From assembly GCA_017541145.1 (NCBI GenBank), contig JAFXZT010000107.1:1-34416 (forward strand): 34,416 nt of DNA. The letters run 5' to 3'. A program made the translations under genes and the position numbers. The notes under the pieces were generated by a model. It was given only the letters and a program-made list of their open reading frames with translations. It had not been told where the DNA came from and made no database searches. Within the stretch, counting starts at the first letter, position 1. Every line of letters begins with the position of its first letter. Of this stretch, positions 1 through 5,490 are shown piece by piece. The stretch comes from Bacteroidales bacterium (GTDB taxonomy: Bacteria > Bacteroidota > Bacteroidia > Bacteroidales > UBA3824).

Positions 1-141
1 GTATTGTATAAAATACGGAAATAGTCCTGCGACAATTGTTGTAGGTAAAGATGCAATATTAAAACGTGCTACTTTACACCCTCAATTTGACGGATTTAAA
101 AGCGGAGTAATAGTTAGAACCGCAGAGGGAGAAATAGTAAA
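1..141. repeat. Terminal direct repeat, left copy (circular-contig overlap)
   Basis: These 141 bases are identical to 34276-34416. The repeat is internal to recT and ends at no recognisable border, so I read it as the assembly overlap of a circular genome. The non-redundant genome would then be 34275 bp. Confidence 0.97.
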
Positions 142-526
142 CAGAGATGGGTGTTTTAAATTAGATACGGACGAATTGGTTGGCTCGTGGTGTGAAGTAT
201 TTAGAAAAGACTGGGCAAATAGTGTATTTACAAGTTGTTCGTTTTCGGAAATAAATCAACCAAAAAATCCGTCTTGGCAAAAACAACCCTGTGTTATGAG
301 TGAAAAAACGGCTATGGTTAGAGCCTTGCGCTCAGCTTTTGTTGAAGAGCTAGGCGGTATGTATGACAGTGCAGAAATGGACACAACAAGTAATACAACA
401 CCGAAAAGTTCAGGATTTACAGATGATGATATAAACAATGAACCTGAAATAGATGTAATTGATGTTAGTGAAGAAAATAGCGAAGCTAAGGGAAAAACAA
501 ATAAAATCAATTTAGAAGATTTATAA
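1..526 (+). CDS. recT: RecT/Bet-family single-strand annealing protein, C-terminal part (split by window ends)
   Basis: This is the 3' part of a gene whose 5' part lies at 34097-34416. Joining the two across the 141-bp overlap gives one uninterrupted frame of about 234 residues. Reading starts in frame at base 2 (YCIKYGNSPATIVVGKDA) and stops at 524-526. The 'IVVGKDA' and 'SEKTAMVRALRSAF' blocks are typical of RecT/Bet annealing proteins, which coat single-stranded DNA and anneal complementary strands during phage replication and recombination. The tail after about residue 185 is acidic and low complexity (DSAEMDTTSN, DDDINNEPEIDVIDV), as in several ssDNA-binding partners. DUF1351 and a toxin-antitoxin pair lie upstream and an HTH gene downstream. 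No YqaJ exonuclease partner is visible. Family assignment is confident; the function is known from the family. Confidence 0.9.
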   Translation, partial: YCIKYGNSPATIVVGKDAILKRATLHPQFDGFKSGVIVRTAEGEIVNRDGCFKLDTDELVGSWCEVFRKDWANSVFTSCSFSEINQPKNPSWQKQPCVMSEKTAMVRALRSAFVEELGGMYDSAEMDTTSNTTPKSSGFTDDDINNEPEIDVIDVSEENSEAKGKTNKINLEDL

Positions 527-533
527 ATAAAAA

Positions 534-565
534 AGCTATAACCCGGAGTTGAGTAGGTTATAGCT
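534..565 (-). terminator. Hairpin with leftward terminator geometry after recT
   Basis: AGCTATAACC (534-543) and GGTTATAGCT (556-565) form a perfect 10-bp stem with a 12-base loop. The A-run lies on the left side (531-534), so the U-run appears only in leftward transcripts. It could stop antisense RNA arriving from the leftward gene at 3882-4247, or it may simply be a stable spacer hairpin in the rightward message. Confidence 0.55.
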
Positions 566-625
566 ACAAATATATTATATCCCAAATATATCAAAAATAT
601 ACGGGTATATCAAGAGGGTAAAAAT

Positions 626-1075
626 ATGGAACGATACATAAAAATAAGCGAATTAGCAAAAAAAGTAGGTGTTAGCCGGCAAGCAATATACCGCCGGCTA
701 GACAAAGATTTAAAAAGATATGTAATGACTATAGACGGAGTTAAAAAAATATCAGTTGATGCAATAGACGCAATTAAACAAAAAGAGGAATTGTCAAGTA
801 CTGTAACACCAGAAATAAAAAATGTTACAGTTGTCACACCCTCTGAAGCCGCTAAAATAGAGAATTTTGAAAAAATCGGGGTTGAAGTTTTGTCAACTGT
901 TGTCCGCTTAAACAGCAAAACGGACAGTAAAATTGATAATGCTGTAACTAAAATCACAGCGTTGATTGATACAATAAACACTATGCAAAAAAAAATTGAT
1001 GAACTAAATAAAAAGATAGAAAAAAAAGGAAAGGACAAATTGTCATTTTTTAAGCGTTTTTTTGGTAAGGAGTAA
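626..1075 (+). CDS. HTH DNA-binding protein with coiled-coil tail (DUF536-like)
   Basis: The 149-residue protein starts with a helix-turn-helix (ISELAKKVGVSRQAIYRRL, about residues 7-26) followed by a short wing-like segment (MTIDGVKKISVDAI). The C-terminal half (about 95-135) is heptad-rich and probably a coiled coil (ITALIDTINTMQKKIDELNK), ending in a basic tail. This order, an N-terminal HTH plus coiled coil, resembles DUF536-type plasmid and phage proteins thought to bind DNA near replication functions. An AAGAGGG ribosome site precedes the ATG. It ends 2 bases before the next ATG, so it is in the same operon. Role inferred: a replication or transcription accessory factor; exact target unknown. 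Confidence 0.7.
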   Translation: MERYIKISELAKKVGVSRQAIYRRLDKDLKRYVMTIDGVKKISVDAIDAIKQKEELSSTVTPEIKNVTVVTPSEAAKIENFEKIGVEVLSTVVRLNSKTDSKIDNAVTKITALIDTINTMQKKIDELNKKIEKKGKDKLSFFKRFFGKE

Positions 1076-1077
1076 TA

Positions 1078-1587
1078 ATGATAACACTAAATGATACTAA
1101 GGAGATTAATAAATATTATAATAAAATAACTAATACATACGATTTTAAAAATAGTGACGGAAAGTATCTAGATATAGAAATAAATTTTGATTTAATAACT
1201 AATGCAAGCATAATTTCTCATGACATTATCGCAAAAAATATAATTGTTAAAGATATTGTGGCCTTAAATATTAAGGCACAAAACATAATATCAGAAGATA
1301 TTAGGGCTTATGATATATTTTCCTGTGATATTAGGGCCCACAGTATATTAGCAAATAACATGAAATCACTAGATATAAATGCTCATAATATCAAAGCAAA
1401 TAATATAACTGCGCTTGATATAAAATCGTTATTAGATATTTATGCAAATAATATAACCTTTTATGGTGTTTGTTTAGCGTATAAAGATATAGTTTGTAAT
1501 AGAATCAAAGGAACTAGAAAAAATTCTAAATATTTTACACTAGACGGTGACATAATCATAAGAAAGGGAAATATAAATGATAGATAA
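1078..1587 (+). CDS. Pentapeptide-like repeat protein (predicted beta-helix)
   Basis: The 169-residue protein contains about 15 to 18 consecutive five-residue units between residues 40 and 140, each with Ile in a fixed position and Asp or Asn before it (AKNII VKDIV ALNIK; SEDIR AYDIF SCDIR). The period and the buried Ile suggest a right-handed quadrilateral beta-helix of the pentapeptide-repeat kind, although the canonical A(D/N)LxX is replaced by A(D/N)IxX. Family members include DNA-mimicking gyrase inhibitors, but most have no known role. No signal peptide or membrane segment is seen. It sits in the early operon and overlaps the next gene by 11 bases. Function unknown. Confidence 0.7.
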   Translation: MITLNDTKEINKYYNKITNTYDFKNSDGKYLDIEINFDLITNASIISHDIIAKNIIVKDIVALNIKAQNIISEDIRAYDIFSCDIRAHSILANNMKSLDINAHNIKANNITALDIKSLLDIYANNITFYGVCLAYKDIVCNRIKGTRKNSKYFTLDGDIIIRKGNINDR

Positions 1588-1942
1588 GATTTTTAAAGAT
1601 ATATCACAAGCAAAATATACAATAGGATATAGGAGTAAATGGTTAACAAACACCATAGACACAATTATTGATATAAAAAAGCACTACAAAGGGCAACAAA
1701 GGAGTCTTTTAGATTTTGTAAACCCTACAATATATAACAAATTAGAATTTCAAGAATTTTTATTAGGTAAAATAAGGACATACTTACATAAAAACGATAC
1801 ACTAGAATTTAATATGGCTGACGTATATGATTATTTAATTAAAGATGATTTTTATGATGATAAAGATAAAGAGGAAATAAAAAAAGCAATTATAAACATG
1901 GTTTTAAATGACATCCTAATACCAGAAAAATTGGCTAGTTAG
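1577..1942 (+). CDS. Hypothetical early protein
   Basis: A 121-residue soluble protein that I do not recognise. It is Lys/Ile/Asp-rich, predicted mostly helical, with an acidic stretch (DDFYDDKDKEEIKKAI) near the C-terminus. A GAAAGGGAA ribosome site lies inside the end of the preceding gene, whose stop it overlaps, so translation is probably coupled. Confidence 0.6.
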   Translation: MIDKIFKDISQAKYTIGYRSKWLTNTIDTIIDIKKHYKGQQRSLLDFVNPTIYNKLEFQEFLLGKIRTYLHKNDTLEFNMADVYDYLIKDDFYDDKDKEEIKKAIINMVLNDILIPEKLAS

Positions 1943-1991
1943 AAAGGCACGATATTGAATATTTTAAAATGTACAAACGGAAAGGTGGGGC

Positions 1992-2282
1992 ATGATGTCT
2001 AAAGGGTGGAATATAGCAGAATTTTCTATTATAGCTAAAAACAGGCAACATAAAACTATTAAAAGCAGAAAAAAATTGTATTATAAATTTAACGAGCTAT
2101 CAGTTTGTGAAACTATCGAAGAAGCTATGAAGTGTTTTTGTGTTTGTTTAAATGAGTTAGAGGAAACTAAAAAATGGGGGGACCCATTTTTTTGGAAAAT
2201 TAACGGCGATAAGATAGAGTGCTATTCCGGTGAGGAATTGTGTGAAACATATTATGATATTAAATTCAAAAGTGAACCTTAA
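1992..2282 (+). CDS. Hypothetical early protein
   Basis: A 96-residue protein of unknown function. It begins at ATGATG (1992 or 1995) with an AAAGGTGGGG ribosome site just upstream. It is Cys-containing (SVCETIEEAMKCFCVCLNEL) and has no membrane segment or known catalytic motif. Same-strand position in the early operon is the only context. Confidence 0.55.
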   Translation: MMSKGWNIAEFSIIAKNRQHKTIKSRKKLYYKFNELSVCETIEEAMKCFCVCLNELEETKKWGDPFFWKINGDKIECYSGEELCETYYDIKFKSEP

Positions 2283-2316
2283 AAAATGTTTACAAAACTA
2301 AAGAGGTAGTATAAGT

Positions 2317-2736
2317 ATGGATAATAATGTAAGAGCTGAATTAATAAAAATATTGGCAAAAGGTGGAATTAAAATTAAAGAGTATAAATTTCATAAAATA
2401 TTAAAAGAATTAATGGAAAGCACAAACACAACACAAGTAGACCTTGCAAAAGCGATTAATGTAACAAGGCAAGCCATTTCGGAGTATAGTTTAGGTAAGA
2501 CACAACCAAGCGCAGAAAAATTATCTAAAATTGCAGATTTTTTCGATACATCGGCTGATTATTTACTTGGTCGCACAAATGCTAAAACTTTTTCTGTTGA
2601 TATAATGGGGATATGTAACTACACAGGTCTTAGCGAAAACAATCTAAAACAGCTCAATAGCATTAAACTAAATACATTCAAAAACAAATTTGTTAAAGAT
2701 GCCATCGAATATATAGAAAACCAAAACATATCGTAG
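2317..2736 (+). CDS. XRE-family transcriptional regulator
   Basis: 139 residues. The HTH_3 domain lies at about 25-90: LKELMESTNTTQVDLAKAI, then NVTRQAISEYSLGKTQPSAEKLSKIADFF and the usual DYLLGRTN ending. A roughly 20-residue extension precedes the domain and a helical tail of about 45 residues follows, possibly for dimerisation. XRE proteins act as phage repressors or early-gene regulators. This copy lies co-directionally inside the early operon instead of divergent from it, so a CI-like role is not established. Candidate operators are the dyads at 4580-4609 and near 33512-33540. An AGAGGT ribosome site supports the start at 2317. Confidence 0.88.
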   Translation: MDNNVRAELIKILAKGGIKIKEYKFHKILKELMESTNTTQVDLAKAINVTRQAISEYSLGKTQPSAEKLSKIADFFDTSADYLLGRTNAKTFSVDIMGICNYTGLSENNLKQLNSIKLNTFKNKFVKDAIEYIENQNIS

Positions 2737-2809
2737 GTAAATAATGAAACAAAAAAAATATATGTTTTAAGCGTGTGGACACATTATGAATTATAAAGGG
2801 GAATGAATA

Positions 2810-3184
2810 ATGGAAATTAAAGATTTAATAGGGTTTCAATTAATCGAAATTAATGACAGTAAAATTAAATTAAAAAAAGATGATAAAACTTTTACGCTAT
2901 CAATAATTACTGACAAGGGTGGTTGTTGTGGGTATAATTTTGTAGGAACAAATTTGTTTATTAGCAAGAGAGAATTAAACAGAAACCCTATAATTACTGA
3001 TATTACTATTGACAGAAACGAAGGCGAAGGGGAACAAACTTGTAAGGTTGTGCTTTTTGGAGAAGAAAAAAACATTGCAGAATTAGAAACAAACAGCGGA
3101 AGTGGTTCGGGTTGGTGTTACGGAGCTTGTGCGTGGGTAAAATGTAAAGAGTTGGACTTGGACGAAGTTTTATCACAATGGTAA
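2810..3184 (+). CDS. Hypothetical protein resembling DUF7448
   Basis: 124 residues with beta-strand character, a Cys pair (GGCCGYNF, about residues 37-44) and a Gly/Ser/Cys-rich segment near the C-terminus (GSGSGWCYGACAW). The general layout, an opening 'DLIGFQLIEI' followed by a dual-Cys motif, recalls small phage proteins of the DUF7448 type; I recall this from the family's look and have not searched it. Function unknown. AAAGGGG ribosome site upstream of the ATG. Confidence 0.6.
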   Translation: MEIKDLIGFQLIEINDSKIKLKKDDKTFTLSIITDKGGCCGYNFVGTNLFISKRELNRNPIITDITIDRNEGEGEQTCKVVLFGEEKNIAELETNSGSGSGWCYGACAWVKCKELDLDEVLSQW

Positions 3185-3195
3185 GGAGAAATATA

Positions 3196-3246
3196 ATGGA
3201 AATAACTAAAAAAAAAGATATGATTTACATAGTAGGCATGATATGA
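3196..3246 (+). CDS. Possible 16-residue leader peptide coupled to the MBL gene
   Basis: An AAGGAG site (3183-3188) is followed by ATG at 3196 and a 16-codon frame (MEITKKKDMIYIVGMI). Its TGA stop (3244-3246) overlaps the ATG of the MBL gene (3243). The MBL start has no good ribosome site of its own, so translation could be delivered by this leader through stop-start coupling. It may only be a coupling device, not a functional peptide. Confidence 0.45.
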   Translation: MEITKKKDMIYIVGMI

Positions 3247-3887
3247 ATTATAAAATTTTAGCCTCGGGGAGTTCAGGAAACGCTATATTATTAAATAACG
3301 GCATACTGCTAGACTGCGGAGTGCCGTTTAAGTATATTGAGGAATATTTGTCGGAAATAAAAGCGATATTTATAAGCCATGAACATAAAGACCATATAAA
3401 TACACAAACACTGAAAAAAATACACGAGTTACGCCCTGTAGTTCGTTTTATGGTAGGTTTTTGGTTAAAAGAACATTTATTATTAAGCGGAATAAAAAGC
3501 TCAAAAATCGATATTTTAAAGCATAATAAAATATATAACTATGGTTTATTTAAAATACAGCCTTTTATTTTAATGCACGATGTTAAAAATTACGGAATTA
3601 AGATATATGATACAAAAGCAAAAGAAAAAATAATATATGCGGTAGACACAAATAAAATTGACCACATAGAAGCGGTCAATTTTGATTTATATTTAATTGA
3701 AGGTAATTACGATGAAGAAAAGTTGGAGCGGAATATAAAAAGCGATATTGAAAGAGGTATTTATAGTTATGGTGTGAGGGTAAAAGATACACACTTGTCA
3801 ATACAACAAGCCGGTGAATGGCTATTAGATAATGTAGGAAACAATAGCACGTATGAACTAATACACCAAAGTAAAAATAATTTATAA
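3243..3887 (+). CDS. MBL-fold metallo-hydrolase (predicted phage nuclease)
   Basis: 214 residues. The metal-binding signature SHEHKDH (about residues 45-51) is complete, preceded by LASGSSGNAILL and LLDCG strands typical of MBL-fold enzymes of the YycJ/WalJ exonuclease type. Further metal ligands are probably the His in FILMHDVKNYG (about 110) and the Asp in YAVDTN (about 135). Relatives lie next to recT in many Bacillota phages, where they may provide the 5'-3' resection that YqaJ gives elsewhere; that role is inference. It converges with the leftward gene at 3882-4247 and overlaps it by 6 bases, with no terminator between. Confidence 0.85.
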   Translation: MNYKILASGSSGNAILLNNGILLDCGVPFKYIEEYLSEIKAIFISHEHKDHINTQTLKKIHELRPVVRFMVGFWLKEHLLLSGIKSSKIDILKHNKIYNYGLFKIQPFILMHDVKNYGIKIYDTKAKEKIIYAVDTNKIDHIEAVNFDLYLIEGNYDEEKLERNIKSDIERGIYSYGVRVKDTHLSIQQAGEWLLDNVGNNSTYELIHQSKNNL

Positions 3888-4247
3888 AACTAATTGTTGT
3901 TTACATTTATCTTCAATTTTATGAATATTAAAATCAGTAAGGCCGAAACAAACTTCAAAGACTGTTCTAATAGAATATGTTTCCATTAATTTAGATAGAG
4001 CAAGTTGAGCACTACGTTTAAATTTTATATTAGAAAAATTGTCATCAATGAGCTGTTTAGAAACATGCAGCTCTAATTTTTTTAATTTATTTTGCCAGTC
4101 TATGATATTATTTATTTCCAATTTAGCTTTTTTACAATTAATACAAATTGGAAAAGAATTTATTTTGTTTGTTTCACTATCAAAAACTGAGTCAATAAAC
4201 ACATCTTTTGTAGCCCCACAACGAGAACACTTAATATTCTTTTCCAT
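3882..4247 (-). CDS. Zinc-ribbon-like protein, the only convincing leftward gene
   Basis: 121 residues on the minus strand. The N-terminus carries a CxxC pair (CSRCGATK, residues 7-10) and a second CxxC (ICINCKKAK, about 35-38), a probable four-Cys zinc ribbon. The rest is helical and basic, without recognised motifs. A GGAGG ribosome site (4256-4260 on the complement) precedes the ATG, and a near-consensus promoter lies at 4270-4298. Being alone on the opposite strand next to the control region suggests a regulator or an establishment or superinfection function, but this is inference. Its message has no terminator of its own and would run into the antisense of the MBL gene. Confidence 0.75.
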   Translation of the reverse strand: MEKNIKCSRCGATKDVFIDSVFDSETNKINSFPICINCKKAKLEINNIIDWQNKLKKLELHVSKQLIDDNFSNIKFKRSAQLALSKLMETYSIRTVFEVCFGLTDFNIHKIEDKCKQQLVL

Positions 4248-4269
4248 TTTTTAGACCTCCTCAAACTAT

Positions 4270-4298
4270 ATTATATCATAAAACAAACAATTTGTAAA
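4270..4298 (-). promoter_or_regulatory. Promoter of the leftward gene
   Basis: On the minus strand, TTTACA (4293-4298) is followed after 17 bases by a perfect TATAAT (4270-4275). The start codon at 4247 and a GGAGG site follow. Same class as the rightward promoters at 5216, 31991 and 33512. Confidence 0.8.
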
Positions 4299-4340
4299 CA
4301 AAAAAATAATAATTAGTTAAAAATAGACATAAAAAATTGG

Positions 4341-4373
4341 AAAAAAAAAGAGCAAGTAAAAAATTCTACTTGC
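4341..4373 (-). terminator. Leftward rho-independent terminator
   Basis: GCAAGTA (4352-4358) pairs with TACTTGC (4367-4373). On the minus strand the stem is followed by CT and nine U (4341-4349). It lies upstream of the leftward gene's promoter, so it must end some other leftward transcript or insulate that promoter. Confidence 0.7.
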
Positions 4374-4405
4374 AATTATTGCAACGATATAGTTACAATA
4401 AAAAT

Positions 4406-4444
4406 AAAAAAAAAAAAGAGTCAAAACCATTTGGAACATGGTTT
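4406..4444 (-). terminator. Second leftward terminator-like hairpin
   Basis: AAACCAT (4424-4430) and ATGGTTT (4438-4444) form a 7-bp stem with a 7-base loop. On the minus strand a long U-run (4406-4417) follows after a gap of six bases (4418-4423). Weaker than the hairpin at 4352-4373 but in tandem with it. Confidence 0.45.
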
Positions 4445-4530
4445 AATTGAAAGGACAACTAATAACCATTTTTTTAAAAATTAATCACTGTTAATTTGTT
4501 GTACTAAATGATAACCAGTTGACAATAATA

Positions 4531-4560
4531 AGTATACCATACAGAAAATCCGTATTTCAA
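4531..4560 (-). promoter_or_regulatory. Candidate leftward promoter for a short RNA
   Basis: Minus-strand TTGAAA (4555-4560), an 18-base spacer and TATACT (4531-4536). A transcript would start near 4524 and meet the terminators at 4406-4444 and 4341-4373, giving an RNA of about 100-180 nt with no good reading frame. Confidence 0.45.
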
Positions 4561-4579
4561 TAGTGTCTGAAAAGTTTGG

Positions 4580-4612
4580 ATAGATTGACAACTACAATTA
4601 ACAATCTATATT
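4580..4612 (+). promoter_or_regulatory. Rightward promoter overlapped by an operator-like dyad
   Basis: TTGACA (4585-4590) is followed after 16 bases by TATATT (4607-4612), or after 18 by TATTAA. ATAGATTG (4580-4587) and CAATCTAT (4602-4609) are perfect inverted repeats that cover both boxes, an arrangement expected of a repressor site. It drives the gene at 4656. Confidence 0.65.
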
Positions 4613-4655
4613 AAATTTATTCAAGATTAATTAAAACAAAAAGGAGTCGAAAAAA

Positions 4656-4931
4656 GTGGTAATTTATACGAATAAGTCGAAATTAAAAAAATGCAACCTT
4701 GACAGCAAAATGAACGTCGTAATTGCAGAAGAGTTTAATAAAGAGCTATCCACTACGGCAAAAGAGATATTTAAAATTATAGCCGGACATTGTTTGTATA
4801 GCGGTCAAACAGAAATTGAGGGCAAAAAGTTTCATACGTTGCTAGATAATAAAGAAATAGATTTTGATAGGGGGGTTATAAAATCGATAATTGAGTTGAA
4901 AGAAAAAGGTTATTTAGAAATTAGCATTTAA
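4656..4931 (+). CDS. Hypothetical early protein (GTG start)
   Basis: 91 residues of unknown function. An AAAAAGGAG ribosome site precedes a GTG start. The predicted fold is alpha-helical with a C-terminal segment (RGVIKSIIELKEKGYLEI) that resembles the recognition helix and wing of a winged-helix domain. As the first gene after the operator-covered promoter it is a candidate Cro-like or replication-control factor, but this rests on position only. Confidence 0.6.
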   Translation: MVIYTNKSKLKKCNLDSKMNVVIAEEFNKELSTTAKEIFKIIAGHCLYSGQTEIEGKKFHTLLDNKEIDFDRGVIKSIIELKEKGYLEISI

Positions 4932-4952
4932 ACTTGTGAGGTAAAAGATGAG

Positions 4953-5207
4953 ATGAGATGTGATGGTGATTGTTTTAATTGTGAATATGATGATTGTCGG
5001 GCAAGTGATTTAGAAATAAGTTTTCTAGATGACAAAATATCGGTAAATAGATTATTGAAAAAGCATAAAAAAGAATATATTCCTAAAAGGATAACAAAAC
5101 AAAAAAAAGAACTTACCGAAATAGAATTAGCATATATAAAAAATTGTCGAGAGAAAGAAAAAAAAGAAAACATGGATAACCTATGGATTATAATAACAAA
5201 TTTTTAA
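4953..5207 (+). CDS. Small Cys-rich protein, paralogue of the one at 6986
   Basis: 84 residues. The N-terminus has a compact four-Cys cluster (CDGDCFNCEYDDC, residues 3-15) that is nearly repeated in the protein at 6986-7168 (CNGDCLNCKYDDC). The remainder is Lys/Glu-rich and helical. The spacing suggests metal binding. A GAGG site lies at 4937-4941; nearby ATGs in other frames make the exact start slightly uncertain. Cys-rich mini-proteins of this look are common beside phage replication genes; their role is unknown. Confidence 0.65.
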   Translation: MRCDGDCFNCEYDDCRASDLEISFLDDKISVNRLLKKHKKEYIPKRITKQKKELTEIELAYIKNCREKEKKENMDNLWIIITNF

Positions 5208-5215
5208 AAAAACTA

Positions 5216-5244
5216 TTTACAAACTGCCAATAATAGTTTATAAT
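5216..5244 (+). promoter_or_regulatory. Strong promoter of the leader RNA and replication gene
   Basis: TTTACA (5216-5221), a 17-base spacer and a perfect TATAAT (5239-5244). It shares the segment AAAAAACTATTTACAAA with the promoter at 31991, which argues for a common early-promoter class. Transcription would start near 5250. Confidence 0.85.
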
Positions 5245-5249
5245 TAAAG

Positions 5250-5402
5250 TTGTCGGGTAACAAATAAAAATATAATATTGTATACTAAACGAAAAGTATA
5301 CATATTGGTGATTTTATTTTGGATAAGCATTTGTAGTTGCTTATTGTCGTGTGTTACTCGACAATAAACCCGACAATCGGCAGCTACAGGTGCTTATTTT
5401 TT
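5250..5402 (+). ncRNA. Structured leader RNA ending in an intrinsic terminator, upstream of the replication gene
   Basis: The roughly 150-nt segment has several nested pairings. Hairpin 1: TGTATACT (5279-5286) with AGTATACA (5295-5302). Terminator stem: 5325-5340 pairs with 5380-5395 over 16 bp including G-U pairs, followed by ATTTTTT. Inside its loop, TTATTGTCG (5341-5349) pairs with CGACAATAA (5359-5367). The 5' end (5250-5261, TTGTCGGGTAAC) can pair either with GTTACTCGACAA (5353-5364, 12 bp with one G-U) or with ACCCGACAA (5368-5376, 9 bp). Downstream, TAAGCACCT (5443-5451) complements the terminator 3' arm (5388-5396). This looks like an attenuator or regulatory RNA controlling the gene at 5491. 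No known family was recognised. Confidence 0.7.
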
Positions 5403-5490
5403 GTACCTAAAAATAGAAAAAGGAAGAGGTTTGATAGTAAATTAAGCACCTAACAAAATTAGAAAAAATAAGACGTATAGAAAGAGTGAA

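Larger units (their letters stand above)
4248..4655. other. Divergent control region (about 400 bp non-coding)
   Basis: No gene of convincing size lies here. The segment holds the leftward promoter of the zinc-ribbon gene, two leftward terminator-like hairpins, a candidate leftward promoter at 4531-4560 and a rightward promoter with an overlapping 8-bp dyad at 4580-4612. It is very A/T-rich with long A-runs. It may be the transcriptional switch of the phage; an origin role cannot be excluded. Confidence 0.6.

Noticed and set aside
1..141. Terminal repeat as a genuine phage long terminal repeat
   Set aside because: It lies inside recT with no border features, is very short for a terminal repeat, and its length fits an assembly k-mer overlap.
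256..1038. Minus-strand frames opposite recT tail and the HTH gene
   Set aside because: Shadow frames in AT-rich coding DNA; Ser/Phe/Ile-rich, no ribosome site, and the plus-strand genes are well supported.
4039..4254. Plus-strand 71-residue frame opposite the leftward zinc-ribbon gene
   Set aside because: No ribosome site, low-complexity hydrophobic composition, and the leftward gene has both promoter and GGAGG site.
4519..4543. TTGACA at 4519 as a second rightward promoter
   Set aside because: No acceptable -10 lies 16-18 bases downstream.
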